A stretch of DNA of 64,000 nt from Xylocopa sonorina (taxonomy: Eukaryota > Arthropoda > Insecta > Hymenoptera > Apidae), in contig NW_027490138.1 of NCBI RefSeq assembly GCF_050948175.1, forward strand, positions 992,001 through 1,056,000, read 5' to 3'. The notes under the pieces are model-generated. The model was given only the letters and a program-made list of their open reading frames with translations, was not told the DNA's origin and did no database searches. Numbering within the stretch: the first letter of the stretch is position 1; each line of letters opens with the position of its first letter. Positions 52,701-64,000 of this stretch are shown piece after piece. Position numbers and translations under genes: made by a program.

Positions 52701-55349
52701 TCATGAAACATAGATATGAGATGCAATATCTCGTTTTAAGAAGCATTTGAACTCTATTGCTTCGATACGTAAACATCTGCAAACGCTATTTCTTTGCTAG
52801 GAAGTGTCGCATTTACATTCACTGAAAGTGTAGACGAGGAATACATAACTCTTCGCAAATCATATTATATCTTACCATGAAACATAGAAATGAGATGCGA
52901 TATCGCGTTTTAAGAGGCATTTGAACTCTATTGCTACGATGCCTAGACATCTGCAGACGCTATTTCCTAGCAAGGAAGTGTCGCATTTACATTCATTTGA
53001 ATCGTAGACGAGGAATGCATAACACTTCGCAGTGAATATTATATCTTATCATGAAACATAGATATGAGATGCAATATCCCGTTTTAAGAAGAATTAGAAA
53101 TCTATTGCTACGATACGTAAACATCTGCAGACGCTATTTCTTTGCAAGGAAGTGTCGCATTTACATTCATTTGAAGTGTAGACGAGGAATACATAACACT
53201 TCGCAAATCATATTATATCTTACCATGAAACATAGAAATGAGATGCGATATCGCGTTTTAAGAATCATAAGAACTCTATTGCTACGATAAGTAGACAAAT
53301 GCAAACGCTATTTCCTTGCAAGGAAGTGTCGCATTTACATTCATATGAAGTGTAGACGAGGAATACATAACACTTCGCAAATCATATTATATCTTACCAT
53401 GAAACATAGAAATGAGATGCGATATCGCGTTTTAAGAAGCATTAGAACTCTATCGCTACGATACCTAGACATCTGCAGACACTATTTCCTAGCAAGGAAG
53501 TGTCGCATTTACATTCATTTGAAGTGTAGACGAGGAATACATGATACTTCGCAAATCATATTATATCTTACCATGAAACATAGACATGAGATGCGATATC
53601 GCATTTTAAGAAGCATTTGAACTCTATTCATTCGATACGTAGACATCTGCAAACGCTATTTCCTTGCAAGGAAGTGTCGCATTTACATTCATTTGAGGTG
53701 TACACGAGGAATACATAACACTTCGCAAATCATATTATATCTTACCATGAAACAATGAAATGAGATGCGATATCTCGGTTTAAGAAGCATTTGAACCCTA
53801 TTGCTACGATACCTAGACATCTGCAGACGCTATTTCCTAGCAAGGAAGAATCGCATTTACATTCATTTGAAGTGTAGACGAGGAATACATAACACTACGC
53901 AAATCATATTATATCTTACCATGAAACATAGAAATGAGATGCGATATCGCGTTTTAAGAAGCATTTGAACTCTATTGCTTCGATACGTAGACATCTGCAA
54001 AAGCTATTTCCTGGCAAGGAAGTGTCGCATTTACATTCATTTGAAGTGTAGACGAGGAATACATGATACTTCGCAAATCATATTATATCTTACCATGAAA
54101 CATAGAAATGAGATGCGATATCGCGTTTTAAGAAGCATTAGAACTCTACTGCTACGATACGTAGACATCCGCAAACGCTATTTCCTTGCAAGGAAGTGTC
54201 GCATTTACATTCATTTGAATCGTAGACGAGGAATACATGACACTTCGCAAATCATATTATATCTTACCATGAAACATAGAAATGAGATGCGATATCGCGT
54301 TTTAAGAAGCATTAGAAATCTATTGCTTCGATACGTAGACATCTGCAAACGCTATTTGCTTGCAAGGAAGTGTCGCATTTACATTCATTTGAAGTGTAGA
54401 CGAGGAATACATAACTCTTCGCAAATCATATTATATCTTACCATGAAACATAGAAATGAGATGCGATATCGCGTTTTAAGAATCATAAGAACTCTATTGC
54501 TACGATACGTAGACAACTGCAAACGTTATTTCCTTGCAAGGAAGTGTCGCATTTACATTCATTTGAATCGTATACGAGGAATGCATAACACTTCGCAATG
54601 AATATTATATCTTATCATGAAACATAGATATGAGATGGAATATCTCGTTTTAAGAAGCATTTGAACTCTATTGCTACGATACCTAGACATCTGCAGACGC
54701 TATTTCCTAGCAAGGAAGTATCGCATTTACATTCATTTGAAGTGTAGACGAGGAATACATGACACTTCGCAAATCATATTATATCTTACCATGAAACATA
54801 GAAATGAGATGCAATATCTCGTTTTAAGAAGCATTTGAACTCTATTGCTACGATACCTAGACATCTGCAGACGCTATTTCCTAGCAAGGAAGTATCGCAT
54901 TTACATTCATTTGAAGTGTAGACGAGGAATACATGACACTTCGCAAACCATATTATATCTTTCCATGAAACATAGAAATGAGATGCGATATCGCGTTTTA
55001 AGAAGCATTAGAAATCTATTGCTAAGATACGTAGACATCTGCAAACGCTGTCTCCTTGCAAGGAAGTGTCGCATTTACGTTCATTTGAATCGTTGACGAG
55101 GAATGCATAACACTTCGCAATGAATATTATATCCTATCATGAAACATAGATATGAGATGCAATATCTCGTTTTAAGAAGCATTTGAACTCTATTGCTTCG
55201 ATACGTAGACATCTGCAGACGCTATTTCCTAGCAAGGAAGTATTGCATTTACATTCATTTGAAGTGTAGACGAGGAATACATGACACTTCGCAAATCATA
55301 TTTTATCTTACCATGAAACATAGAAATGAGATGCGATATCGCGTTTTAA

Positions 55350-55990
55350 GGATCATAAGAACTCTATTGCTACGATACGTAGACAACTGCAAACGCTATT
55401 TCCTTGCAAGGAAGTGTCGCATTTACATTCAATTGAAGTTGTAGACGAGGAATACAGGACACTTCGCAAATCATATTATATCTTACCATGAAACATAGAA
55501 ATGAGATGCGATATCGCGTTTTAAGAAGCATTAGAAATCTATTGCTACGAAACGTAGACATCTGCAGACGCTATTTCCTTGCAAGGAAGTGTCGCAATTA
55601 CATTCATTTGAAGTGTAGACGAGGAATACATAACACTTCGCAAATCATATTATATCTTACCATGAAACATAGAAATGAGATGCGATATCGCGTTTTAAGA
55701 ACCATAAGAACTCTATTGCTACGATACGTAGACAACTGCAAACGCTATTTCCTTGCAAGGAAGTGTCGCATTTACATTCATTTGAATCGTATACGAGGAA
55801 TGCATAACACTTCGCTATGAATATTATATCTTATCATGAAACATAGATATGAGATGCAATATCTCGTTTTAAGAAGCATTTGAACTCTATTGCTACGATA
55901 CCTAGACATCTGCAGACGCTATTTCCTAGCAAGGAAGTATTGCATTTACATTCATTTGAAGTGTAGACGAGGAATACATGACACTTCGCA
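55350..55990. repeat. 17-monomer-shift duplication, copy 1
   Basis: This segment matches 58308-58948 at 2958 bp. Shared markers are GACAACTGC, GAAGTTGTAGACG, CTACGAAACGTAG, TCGTATACGAGG followed by CGCTATGAATATT, and GAAGTATTGCATTTAC. Copy 1 has AATTGAAG where copy 2 has ATTTGAAG at the insertion site. Confidence 0.78.
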
Positions 55991-58307
55991 AATCATATTA
56001 TATCTTACCATGAAACATAGAAATGAGATGCGATATCGCGTTTTAAGAATCATAAGAACTCTATTGCTACGATACGCAGAAATCTGCAATCGCAATTTCC
56101 TTGCAAGGAAGTGTCGCATTTACTTTCATTTGAATCGTAGACGAGGAATGCATAACACTTCGCAATGAATATTATATCATATCATGAAACATAGATATGA
56201 GATGCAATATCTCGTTTTAAGAAGCATTTGAACTCTATTGCTTCAATACGTAGACATCTGCAGACGCTATTTCCTAGCAAGGAGGTATCGCATTTACATT
56301 CATTTGAAGTGTAGACGAGGAATACATGACACTTCGCAAATCATATTATATCTTACCATAAAACATAGGAATGAGATGCAATATCGCGTTTTAAGAAGCA
56401 TTAGAAATCTATTGCTACGATACGTAGACATCTGCAGACGCTATTTCCTTGCAAGGAAGTGTCGCATTTACATTCAATTGAATCGTATACGACGAATGCA
56501 TAACACTTCGCAATGAATATTATATCTTACCATGGACCATAGAAATGCGATGCGACATCGCGTATTAAGAAGCATTAGAACTCTATTCCTACGATAGGTA
56601 GACATCTCCAAACGCTATTTCCTTGCAAGGAAGTGTCGCATTTACATTCATTTGAAGTGTAGACGAGGAATACATGACACTTCACAAATTATATTATATC
56701 TTACCATGAAACATAGAAATGAGATGCTATATTGTGTTTTGAGAAGCATTAGAACTTTATTGCTACGATACCTAGACATCTGCAGACGCTATTTCCTAGC
56801 AAGGAAGTGTCGCATTTACATTAATTGAAGTGTAGACGAGCAATACATGACACTTCGCAAATCATATTATATCTTACCATGAAACATAGAAATGAGATGC
56901 GATATCGCGTTTTAAGAATCATAAGAACTCTATTGCTACGATACGTAGACATCTGCAAACGCAATTTCCTTGGAAGGAAGTGTCGCATTTACGTTCATTT
57001 GAATCGTAGACGAGGAATACATAACACTTCGCAAATCATATTATATCTTACCATGAAACATAGAAATGAGATGCGATATCGCGTTTTAAGAAGCATTTGA
57101 AATCTATTGCTTCGATACGTAGACATCTGCAAACGCTATTTCCTTGCAAGGAAGTGTCGCATTTACATTCATTTGAAGTGTAGACGAGGAATACATAACA
57201 CTTCGCAAATCATATTATATCCTACCATGAAACATAGAAATGAGATGCGATATGGCGTTTTAAGAATCATAAGAACTCCATTGCTACGATACGTAGATAT
57301 CTGCAAACGCTATTTCCTAGCGAGGAAGTGTGGCATTCACATTCATTTGAAGTGTAGACGAGGAATACATGACACTTCACAAATTATATTATATCTTACC
57401 ATGAAACATAGAAATGAGATGCTATATTGTGTTTTGAGAAGCATTAGAACTTTATTGCTACGATACCTAGACATCTGCAGACGCTATTTCCTAGCAAGGA
57501 AGTGTCGCATTTACATTAATTGAAGTGTAGACGAGCAATACATGACACTTCGCAAATCATATTATATCTTACCATGAAACATAGAAATGAGATGCGATAT
57601 CGCGTTTTAAGAATCATAAGAACACTATTGCTACGATACGTGGACATCTGCAAACGCTATCTCCTTGCAAGGAAGTGTCGCATTTACGTTCATTTGAATC
57701 GTTGACGAGGAATGCATAACACTTCGCATTGAATATTATATCCTATCATGAAACATAGATAAAAGATGCAATATCTCGTTTTAAGAAGCATTTGTACTCT
57801 ATTGCTTCGATACGTAGACATCTGCAAACGCTATTTCCTTGCAAGGAAGTGTCGCATTTACATTCATTTGAAGTGTAGACAAGGAATACATAACACTTCG
57901 CAAATCATATTATATCTTACCATGAAACATAGAAATGAGATGCGATATCGCGTTTTAAGAAGCATTAGAACTCTATCGCTACGATACCTAGACATCTGCA
58001 GACGCTATTTCCTGGCAAGTAAGTGTCGCATTTACATTCATTTGAAGTTGTAGACGAGGAATACATGACACCTCGCAAATCATATTATATCTTACCATGA
58101 AACATAGAAATGAGATGCGATATCGCGTTTTAAGAAGCATTAGAAATCTATTGCTACGATACGTAGACATCTGCAGACGCTATTTCCTTGCAAGGAAGTG
58201 TCGCATTTACATTCATTTGAAGTGTAGACGAGGAATACATAACACTTCGCAAATCGTATTATATCTTACCATGAAACATAGAAATGAGATGCGATATCGC
58301 GTTTTAA

Positions 58308-58948
58308 GAATCATAAGAACTCTATTGCTACGATACGTAGACAACTGCAAACGCTATTTCCTTGCAAGGAAGTGTCGCATTTACATTCATTTGAAGTTGT
58401 AGACGAGGAATACATGACACTTCGCAAATCATATTATATCTTACCATGAAACATAGAAATGAGATGCGATATCGCGTTTTAAGAAGCATTAGAAATCTAT
58501 TGCTACGAAACGTAGACATCTGCAGACGCTATTTCCTTGCAAGGAAGTGTCGCATTTACATTCATTTGAAGTGTAGACGAGGAATACATAACACTTCGCA
58601 AATCATATTATATCTTACCATGAAACATAGAAATGAGATGCGATATCGCGTTTTAAGTATCACAAGAACTCTATTGCTACGATACGTAGACAACTGCAAA
58701 CGCTATTTCCTTGCAAGGAAGTGTCGCATTTACATTCATTTGAATCGTATACGAGGAATGCATAACACTTCGCTATGAATATTATATCTTATCATGAAAC
58801 ATAGATATGAGATGCAATATCTCGTTTTAAGAAGCATTTGAACTCTATTGCTACGATACCTAGACATCTGCAGACGCTATTTCCTAGCAAGGAAGTATTG
58901 CATTTACATTCATTTGAAGTGTAGACGAGGAATACATGACACTTCGCA
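58308..58948. repeat. 17-monomer-shift duplication, copy 2
   Basis: This is the second copy of the block at 55350. A further GAAGTTGTAG monomer lies two monomers upstream (58045), so the insertion-bearing monomer was also duplicated locally at a spacing of 349 bp. Confidence 0.78.
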
Positions 58949-60238
58949 AATCATATTATATCTTTCCATGAAACATAGAAATGTGATGCGATATCGCGTT
59001 TTAAGAAGCATTAGAAATCTATTGCTAAGATACGTAGACATCTGCAAACGCTATTTCTTTGCAAGGAAGTGTCGCATTTACATTCATATGAAGTGTTGAC
59101 GAGGAATACACAACACTTCGCAAATCATATTATATCTTACCATGAAACATAGAAATGAGATGCGATATCGCGTTTTAAGAATCATAAGAACACTATTGCT
59201 ACGATACGCAGACATCTGCAGACGCTATCTCCTAGCAAGGAAGTGTCGCATTTACATTAATTGAAGTGTAGACGAGCAATACATGACACTTCGCAAATCA
59301 TATTATATCTTACCATGAAACATAGAAATGAGATGCGATATCGCGTTTTTAGAATCATAAGAACTCTATTGCTACGATACGTAGACATCTGCAAACGCTA
59401 TTTCCTTGGAAGGAAGTGTCGCATTTACATTCAGTTGAATCGTAGACGAGGAATGCATAACACTTCCAAATGAATATTATATCTTATCATGAATCATAGA
59501 TATGAGATGCAATATCTCGTTTCAAGGAGCATTTGAACTCTATTGCTACGATACCTAGACATCTGCAGACGCTATTTCCTGGCAAGGAAGTGTCGCATTT
59601 ACATTCATTTGAAGTGTAGACGAGGAATACATGACACTTCGCAAATCATATTATATATTACCATGAAACATAGAAATGAGATGCGATATCGCGTTTTAAG
59701 AATCATAAGAACTCTATTGCTACGATACGCAGACATCTGCAAACGCTATTTCCTAGCTAGGAAGTGTGGCATTCACATTCACTTGAATTGTAGACGAGGA
59801 ATACATAACAGTTCGCAAATCATATTATATCTTACCATGAAACATAGAAATGGGATGCGATATCGCGTTTTAAGAATCATAAAAACTCTATTGCTACGAT
59901 ACGTAGACATCTGCAAACGCTATTTCCTTGCAAGGAAGTGTCGCATTTACATTCATTTGAATCGTAGACGAGGAATGCATAACACTTCCAAATGAATATT
60001 ATATCTTATCATAAAACATAGATATGAGATGCAATATCTCGTTTTAACAAGCATTTGAACTCTATTGCTTCGACACGTAGACATCTGCAAACGCTATTTT
60101 CTTGCAAGGAAGTGTCGCATTTACATTCATTTGAATCGTAGACGAGGAATGCGTAACACTTCGCAATGAATATTATATCCTATCATGAAACATAGATATG
60201 AAAAGCAATATCTCGTTTTAAGAAGCATTTGAACTCTA

Positions 60239-61039
60239 TTGCTTCGATACGTAGACATCTGCAAACGCTATTTCCTTGCAAGGAAGTGTCGCATTTACAT
60301 TCATTTGAAGTGTAGACGAGGAATACATGACACTTCACTAATCATATTATATCTTACCTTGAAACATAGAATTGAGATGCGATATTGTGTTTTGAGAAGC
60401 ATCAGACCTCTATCGCTACGATACATAGACATCTGCAAACGCTATTTCCTTGCAAGGAAGTGTCGCATTTACATTCATTTGAAGTGCAGACGAGGAGTAC
60501 ATAACACTTCGCAAGTCATATTATATCTTACCATGAAACATAGAAATGAGATGCGATATCGCGCTTTAAGAATCATAAGAACTCTATTGCTTCGACACGT
60601 AGACATCTGCAAACGCTATTTCCTTGCAAGGAAGTGTCGCATTTACATTCATTTGAAGTGTAGACGAGGAATACATAACACTTCGCAAATCATATTATAT
60701 CTTACCATGAAACATAGAATTGAGATGCGATATCGCGTTTTAAGAATCATAAGAACTCCATTGCTACGATACGTAGACATCTGCAAACGCTATTTCCTTG
60801 CAAGGAAGTGTCGCATTTACATTCATTTGAAGTGCAGACGAGGAATACATAACACTTCGCAAGTCATATTATATCTTACCATGAAACATAGAAATGAGAT
60901 GCGATATCACGTTTTAAGAAGCATTAGAACGCTATTGCTACGAAAGGTAGACATCTGTAAACGCTATTTCCTTGCAAGGAAGTGTCGCATTTACATTCAT
61001 TTGTATCGTAGACGAGGAATGCATAACACTTCGCAATGA
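60239..61039. repeat. Consensus-like version of the GATATTGTGTTTTGAG module
   Basis: The module order matches 27.18-27.9 kb at a shift of 33060 bp (190 x 174), with GATATTGTGTTTTGAG, CGATACATAG, CGACACGTAG and ACTCCATTGC. At sites where the region II copies are derived, this copy often has the common base: TTCCTTGCAAGGAA instead of TTCCTTTCAAGGAA, GCATTTACATTCATTTG instead of GCAGTTACATTAATTTG, and CATAGAATTGAG instead of CATAGTATTGAG. It may resemble the ancestor of the amplified copies. Confidence 0.7.
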
Positions 61040-61054
61040 ATATTATATCTTATC

Positions 61055-63545
61055 ATGAAACATAGATATGAGATGCAATATCTCGTTTTAAGAAGCATTA
61101 GAAAGCTATTGCTACGATACGTAGACATCTGCAAACGCTATTTCCTAGCGAGGAAGTATCGCATTCACATTCATTTGAAGTGTAGACGAGGAATACATAA
61201 CACTTCGCAAATCATGTTATATCTTATCATGAAACATAGAAATGAGATGCGATATCGCGTTTTAAGAAGCATTAGAACTCTATTGCTACAATAGGTAGAC
61301 ATCTGTAAACGCTATTTCCTTGGAAGGAAGAGTCGCATTTACATTCATTTGAATCGTAGACGAGGAATGCATAACACTTCGCAATGAATATTATATCTTA
61401 TCATGAAACATAGATATGAGATGCAATATCTCGTTTTAAGAAGCATTTGAACTCTATTGCTTCGATACGTCGACATCTGCAAACGCTATTTCCTTGCTAA
61501 GATGTGTCGCATTTACATTCACTTGAAGTGTAGACGAGGAATACATAACACTTCGCAAATCATATTATATCTTACCATGAAACATAGAAATGAGATGCGA
61601 TATCGCGTTTTAAGAAGCATTAGAAAGCTACTGCTACGATACGTAGACATCTGCAAACGCTATTTCCTAGCGAGGAAGTATCGCATTCACATTCATTTGT
61701 ATCGTATACGAGGAATGCATAACACTTCGCAATGAATATTATATCTTATCATGAAACATAGATATGAGATGCAATATCTCGTTTTAAGAAGCATTTGAAC
61801 TCTATTGCTTCGATACGTAGATATCTGCAAACGCTATTTCCTTGCTAAGAAGTGTCGCATTTACATTCACTTGAAGTGTAGACGAGGAATACATAACACT
61901 TCGCAAATCATATTATATCTTACCATGAAACATAGAAATGAGATGCGATATCGCGTTTTAAGAAGCATTAGAAAGCTATTGCTACGATACGTAGACATCT
62001 GCAAACGCTATTTCCTAGCGAGGAAGTATCGCATTCACATTCATTTGAAGTGTAGACGAGGAATACATAACACTTCGCAAATCATGTTATACCTTACCAT
62101 GAAACATAGAAATGAGATGCGATATCGCGTTTTAAGAAGCGTTAGAACTCTACTGCTACGATAGGTAGACATCTGTAAACGCTATTTCCTTGCAAGGAAG
62201 AGTCGCATTTACATTCATTTGAATCGTAGACGAGGAATGCATAACACTTCGCAATGAATATTATATCTTATCATGAAACATAGATATGAGATGCAATATC
62301 TCGTTTTAAGAAGCATTTGAACTCTATTGCTTCGATACGTAGATATCTGCAAACGCTATTTCCTTGCTAAGAAGTGTCGCATTTACATTCACTTGAAGTG
62401 TAGACGAGGAATACATAACACATCGCAAATCATATTATATCTTACCATGAAACATAGAAATGAGATGCGATATCGCGTTTTAAGAAGCATTAGAAAGCTA
62501 CTGCTACGATACGTAGACATCTGCAAACGCTATTTCCTAGCGAGGAAGTATCGCATTCACATTCATTTGAATCGTATACGAGGAATGCATAACACTTCGC
62601 AATGAATATTATATCTTATCATGAAACATAGATATGAGATGCAATATCTCGTTTTAAGAAGCATTTGAACTCTATTGCTTCGATACGTAGACATCTGCAA
62701 ACGCTATTTCCTTGCTAAGAAGTGTCGCATTTACATTCACTTGAAGTGTAGACGAGGAATACATAACACTTCGCAAATCATATTATATCTTACCATGAAA
62801 CACAGAAATGAGATGCGATATCGCGTTTTAAGAAGCATTAGAAAGCTGCTGCTACGATACGTAGACATCTGCAAACGCTATTTCCTAGCGAGGAAGTATC
62901 GCATTCACATTCATTTGTATCGTATACGAGGAATGCATAACACTTCGCAATGAATATTATATCTTATCATGAAACATAGATATGAGATGCAATATCTCGT
63001 TTTAAGAAGCATTTGAACTCTATTGCTTCGATACGTAGATATCTGCAAACGCTATTTCCTTGCTAAGAAGTGTCGCATTTACATTCACTTGAAGTGTAGA
63101 CGAGGAATACATAACACTTCGCAAATCATATTATATCTTACCATGAAACATAGAAATGAGATGCAATATCGCGTTTTAAGAAGCATTAGAAAGCTATTGC
63201 TACGATACGTAGACATCTGCAAACGCTATTTCCTAGCGAGGAAGTGTCGCATTCACATTCATTTGAAGTGTAGACGAGGAATACATAACACTTCGCAAAT
63301 CATGTTATACCTTACCATGAAACATAGAAATGAGATGCGATATCGCGTTTTAAGAAGCGTTAGAACTCTACTGCTACGATAGGTAGACATCTATAAACGC
63401 TATTTCCTTGCAAGGAAGTGTCGCATTTACATTCATTTGTATCGTAGACGAGGAATGCATAACACTTCGCAATGAATATTATATCTTATCATGAAACATA
63501 GATATGAGATGCAATATCTCGTTTTAAGAAGCATTTGAACTCTAT
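61055..63545. repeat. Region V: A-B dimers and A-A-B trimers in a 7-mer unit
   Basis: Starts of the TTCCTTGCTAAGA monomer lie at about 61457, 61805, 62327, 62675 and 63023, giving steps of 348, 522, 348 and 348 bp. Two A monomers plus a B with CATCTGTAAACGC make the trimers; one A and one hybrid B (TATCGCATTCAC, TCGTATACG) make the dimers. 61805-62327 and 63023-63545 match at 1218 bp (7 monomers) and share AGAAGCGTTAGAAC and TTATACCTTACC. It looks like a recently homogenised local unit. Confidence 0.82.
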
Positions 63546-64000
63546 TGCTTCGATACGTAGACATCTGCAAACGCTATTTCCTTGCAAGGAAGTGTCGTAT
63601 TTACAATCATTTGAATCGTAGACGAGGAATGCATAACACTTCGCAATGAATATTATATCTTATCATAAAACATAGATATGAGATGCAATATCTCGTTTTA
63701 ACAAGCATTTGAACTCTATTGCTTCGATACGTAGACATCTGCAGACGCTATTTCCTTGGAAGGAAGTGTCACATTTGCATTCATTTGAATCGTATACGAG
63801 GAATGCATAACACTTCGCAATGAATATTATATCTTATCATGAATCATAGATATGAGATGCAATATCTCGTTTCAAGAAGCATTTGAACTCTATTGCTATG
63901 ATACCTAGACATCTGCAAACGCTATTTCCTAGCAAGGAAGTGTCGCATTTACATTCATTTGAAGTGTAGACGAGGAATACATGACACTTCGCAAATCATA
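63545..64000. repeat. Terminal block matching 32747-33202
   Basis: The last 0.46 kb is a run of B monomers with GTCGTATTTACAATC, TTTTAACAAGC, GTCACATTTGCATTC, CTCGTTTCAAGAAGC and GCTATGATACC. The same order occurs in region II at 30798 bp distance, exactly 177 x 174. The window ends inside an A-type monomer, so the array continues beyond it. Confidence 0.8.

Larger units (their letters stand above)
52620..60238. repeat. Region IV: heterogeneous array with balanced one-base indels
   Basis: Monomers here are more diverse and long identical blocks are fewer. It carries three +1 variants (GAAGTTGTAGACG at 55435, 58045 and 58393) and three -1 variants (ACATTAATTGAAG near 56823, 57519 and 59258), so the net phase change is zero. 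GACAACTGCAAACG is a variant largely confined to this region. Repeats found are 695 bp (56.66-56.96 and 57.36-57.66 kb) and 2958 bp (55.35-55.99 and 58.31-58.95 kb). Confidence 0.75.
1..64000. repeat. Tandem satellite array, 174-bp monomer, about 368 copies
   Basis: The landmark GATACGTAGACATCTGC recurs every 174 bp (53, 227, 401, 575, 749, 923, 1097 and onward) to the end of the window, always in the same orientation. A hand count of the consensus gives 63 G+C in 174. Monomers vary by point substitutions, rare one-base indels and one 33-bp deletion. No stretch of even 50 bp departs from the satellite, so there is no gene, RNA gene, mobile element or spacer to annotate anywhere in the window. 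From general knowledge, such arrays are typical of centromeric or pericentromeric heterochromatin in eukaryotes. That location is inferred here, since no flanking DNA is visible. I do not recognise the family or species. Confidence 0.97.

Noticed and set aside
1963..58519. Reverse-strand open frames of about 60-67 codons repeated at 697 bp and other shifts
   Set aside because: They are antisense reads of the same monomers, recurring only where particular variants (GAACCG with the one-base insertion, or GAAGTTG) remove a stop. They are not independent genes.
46..63382. Well over a hundred forward open frames encoding arginine-rich 58-residue repeats (70 to 363 codons)
   Set aside because: They follow from a stop-free frame in a 174-bp monomer divisible by 3. 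B monomers carry TGA codons, CGATAGGTAG monomers carry TAG and one-base insertions shift the frame, all tolerated and copied. Many apparent starts come from ATT or TTG-like codons inside the repeat. No conserved domain, intron signal or upstream element was seen.
1..64000. CRISPR array
   Set aside because: There are no short direct repeats separated by unique spacers. The full 174 bp is repeated with no unique sequence, and no cas genes are present.
1..64000. CENP-B box
   Set aside because: TTCG occurs in CTTCGCAAATC and GCTTCGATACG, but neither is followed by the spaced A and CGGG core of the mammalian box. Absence does not argue against a centromere outside mammals.
1..64000. Hammerhead ribozyme within the satellite
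   Set aside because: Some satellites encode one. I looked for the CTGATGA and GAAA core elements; GAAAC is present in CATGAAACATAG but no CTGATGA partner is found in the consensus or in the variants I read.
1..64000. Transposon-derived repeat, LTR or retroelement insertion
   Set aside because: No terminal repeats, target-site duplications, poly-A tracts or coding remnants interrupt the array. The 14-bp and 10-bp palindromes lie inside each monomer and do not bound an element.
1..64000. Prokaryotic sequence with operons, promoters or terminators
   Set aside because: No ribosome-binding sites ahead of plausible starts, no varied coding content and no terminator hairpins. The 64 kb of tandem 174-bp repeat is not a bacterial genome pattern.

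Overview
The whole 64 kb window is one uninterrupted array of tandem satellite DNA. The basic monomer is 174 bp and AT-rich: the consensus I counted by hand has 63 G+C of 174, about 36%. There are roughly 368 head-to-tail copies, all in the same orientation, from the first base to the last. I see no protein-coding gene, tRNA, rRNA, transposon, retroelement, telomere repeat or unique spacer. Long satellite arrays of nucleosome-sized monomers are typical of eukaryotic centromeric or pericentromeric heterochromatin, so the window is most simply a piece of such an array. I do not recognise the monomer and cannot name the species. The consensus is CpG-rich (9 CpG against about 5.7 expected), which fits a lineage or locus with little CpG methylation, for example many insects, but this is a weak inference.

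Two main monomer types interleave. A-type monomers keep one reading frame open through all 58 codons. Because 174 is 3 x 58, runs of A monomers produce arginine-rich open frames of up to 363 codons. B-type monomers carry in-frame stops (…CGCAATGAAT…, …CATTTGAAC…). The open frames are a by-product of the repeat period and I do not call them genes.

Layout. (I) About 1-23.1 kb: higher-order repeats tagged by 22 one-base insertions (18 of GAGGAAAAGC, 4 of ATCGCCG), a recurrent 697-bp tetramer, and nested near-identical duplications at shifts of 1741, 2613, 4355, 6271, 9058 and 18289 bp. Each shift I checked equals n x 174 plus the number of tagged insertions in between. (II) About 23.1-37 kb: no such insertions. 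It opens with a 33-bp internal deletion and then shows higher-order repeats of exact 174-bp multiples (870, 1044, 1740, 2610, 2784). (III) About 37-52.6 kb: long A-rich runs and repeated modules at exact multiples, including a 1.8 kb block copied 20 monomers away. (IV) About 52.6-60.2 kb: more heterogeneous, with six one-base indels that cancel. (V) About 60.2-63.5 kb: alternating A-B dimers and A-A-B trimers forming a 7-mer unit. The last 0.46 kb matches region II.

Two short dyads recur at fixed positions in every monomer and are the best candidates for functional sequence. The rest of the structure records unequal exchange and local amplification.
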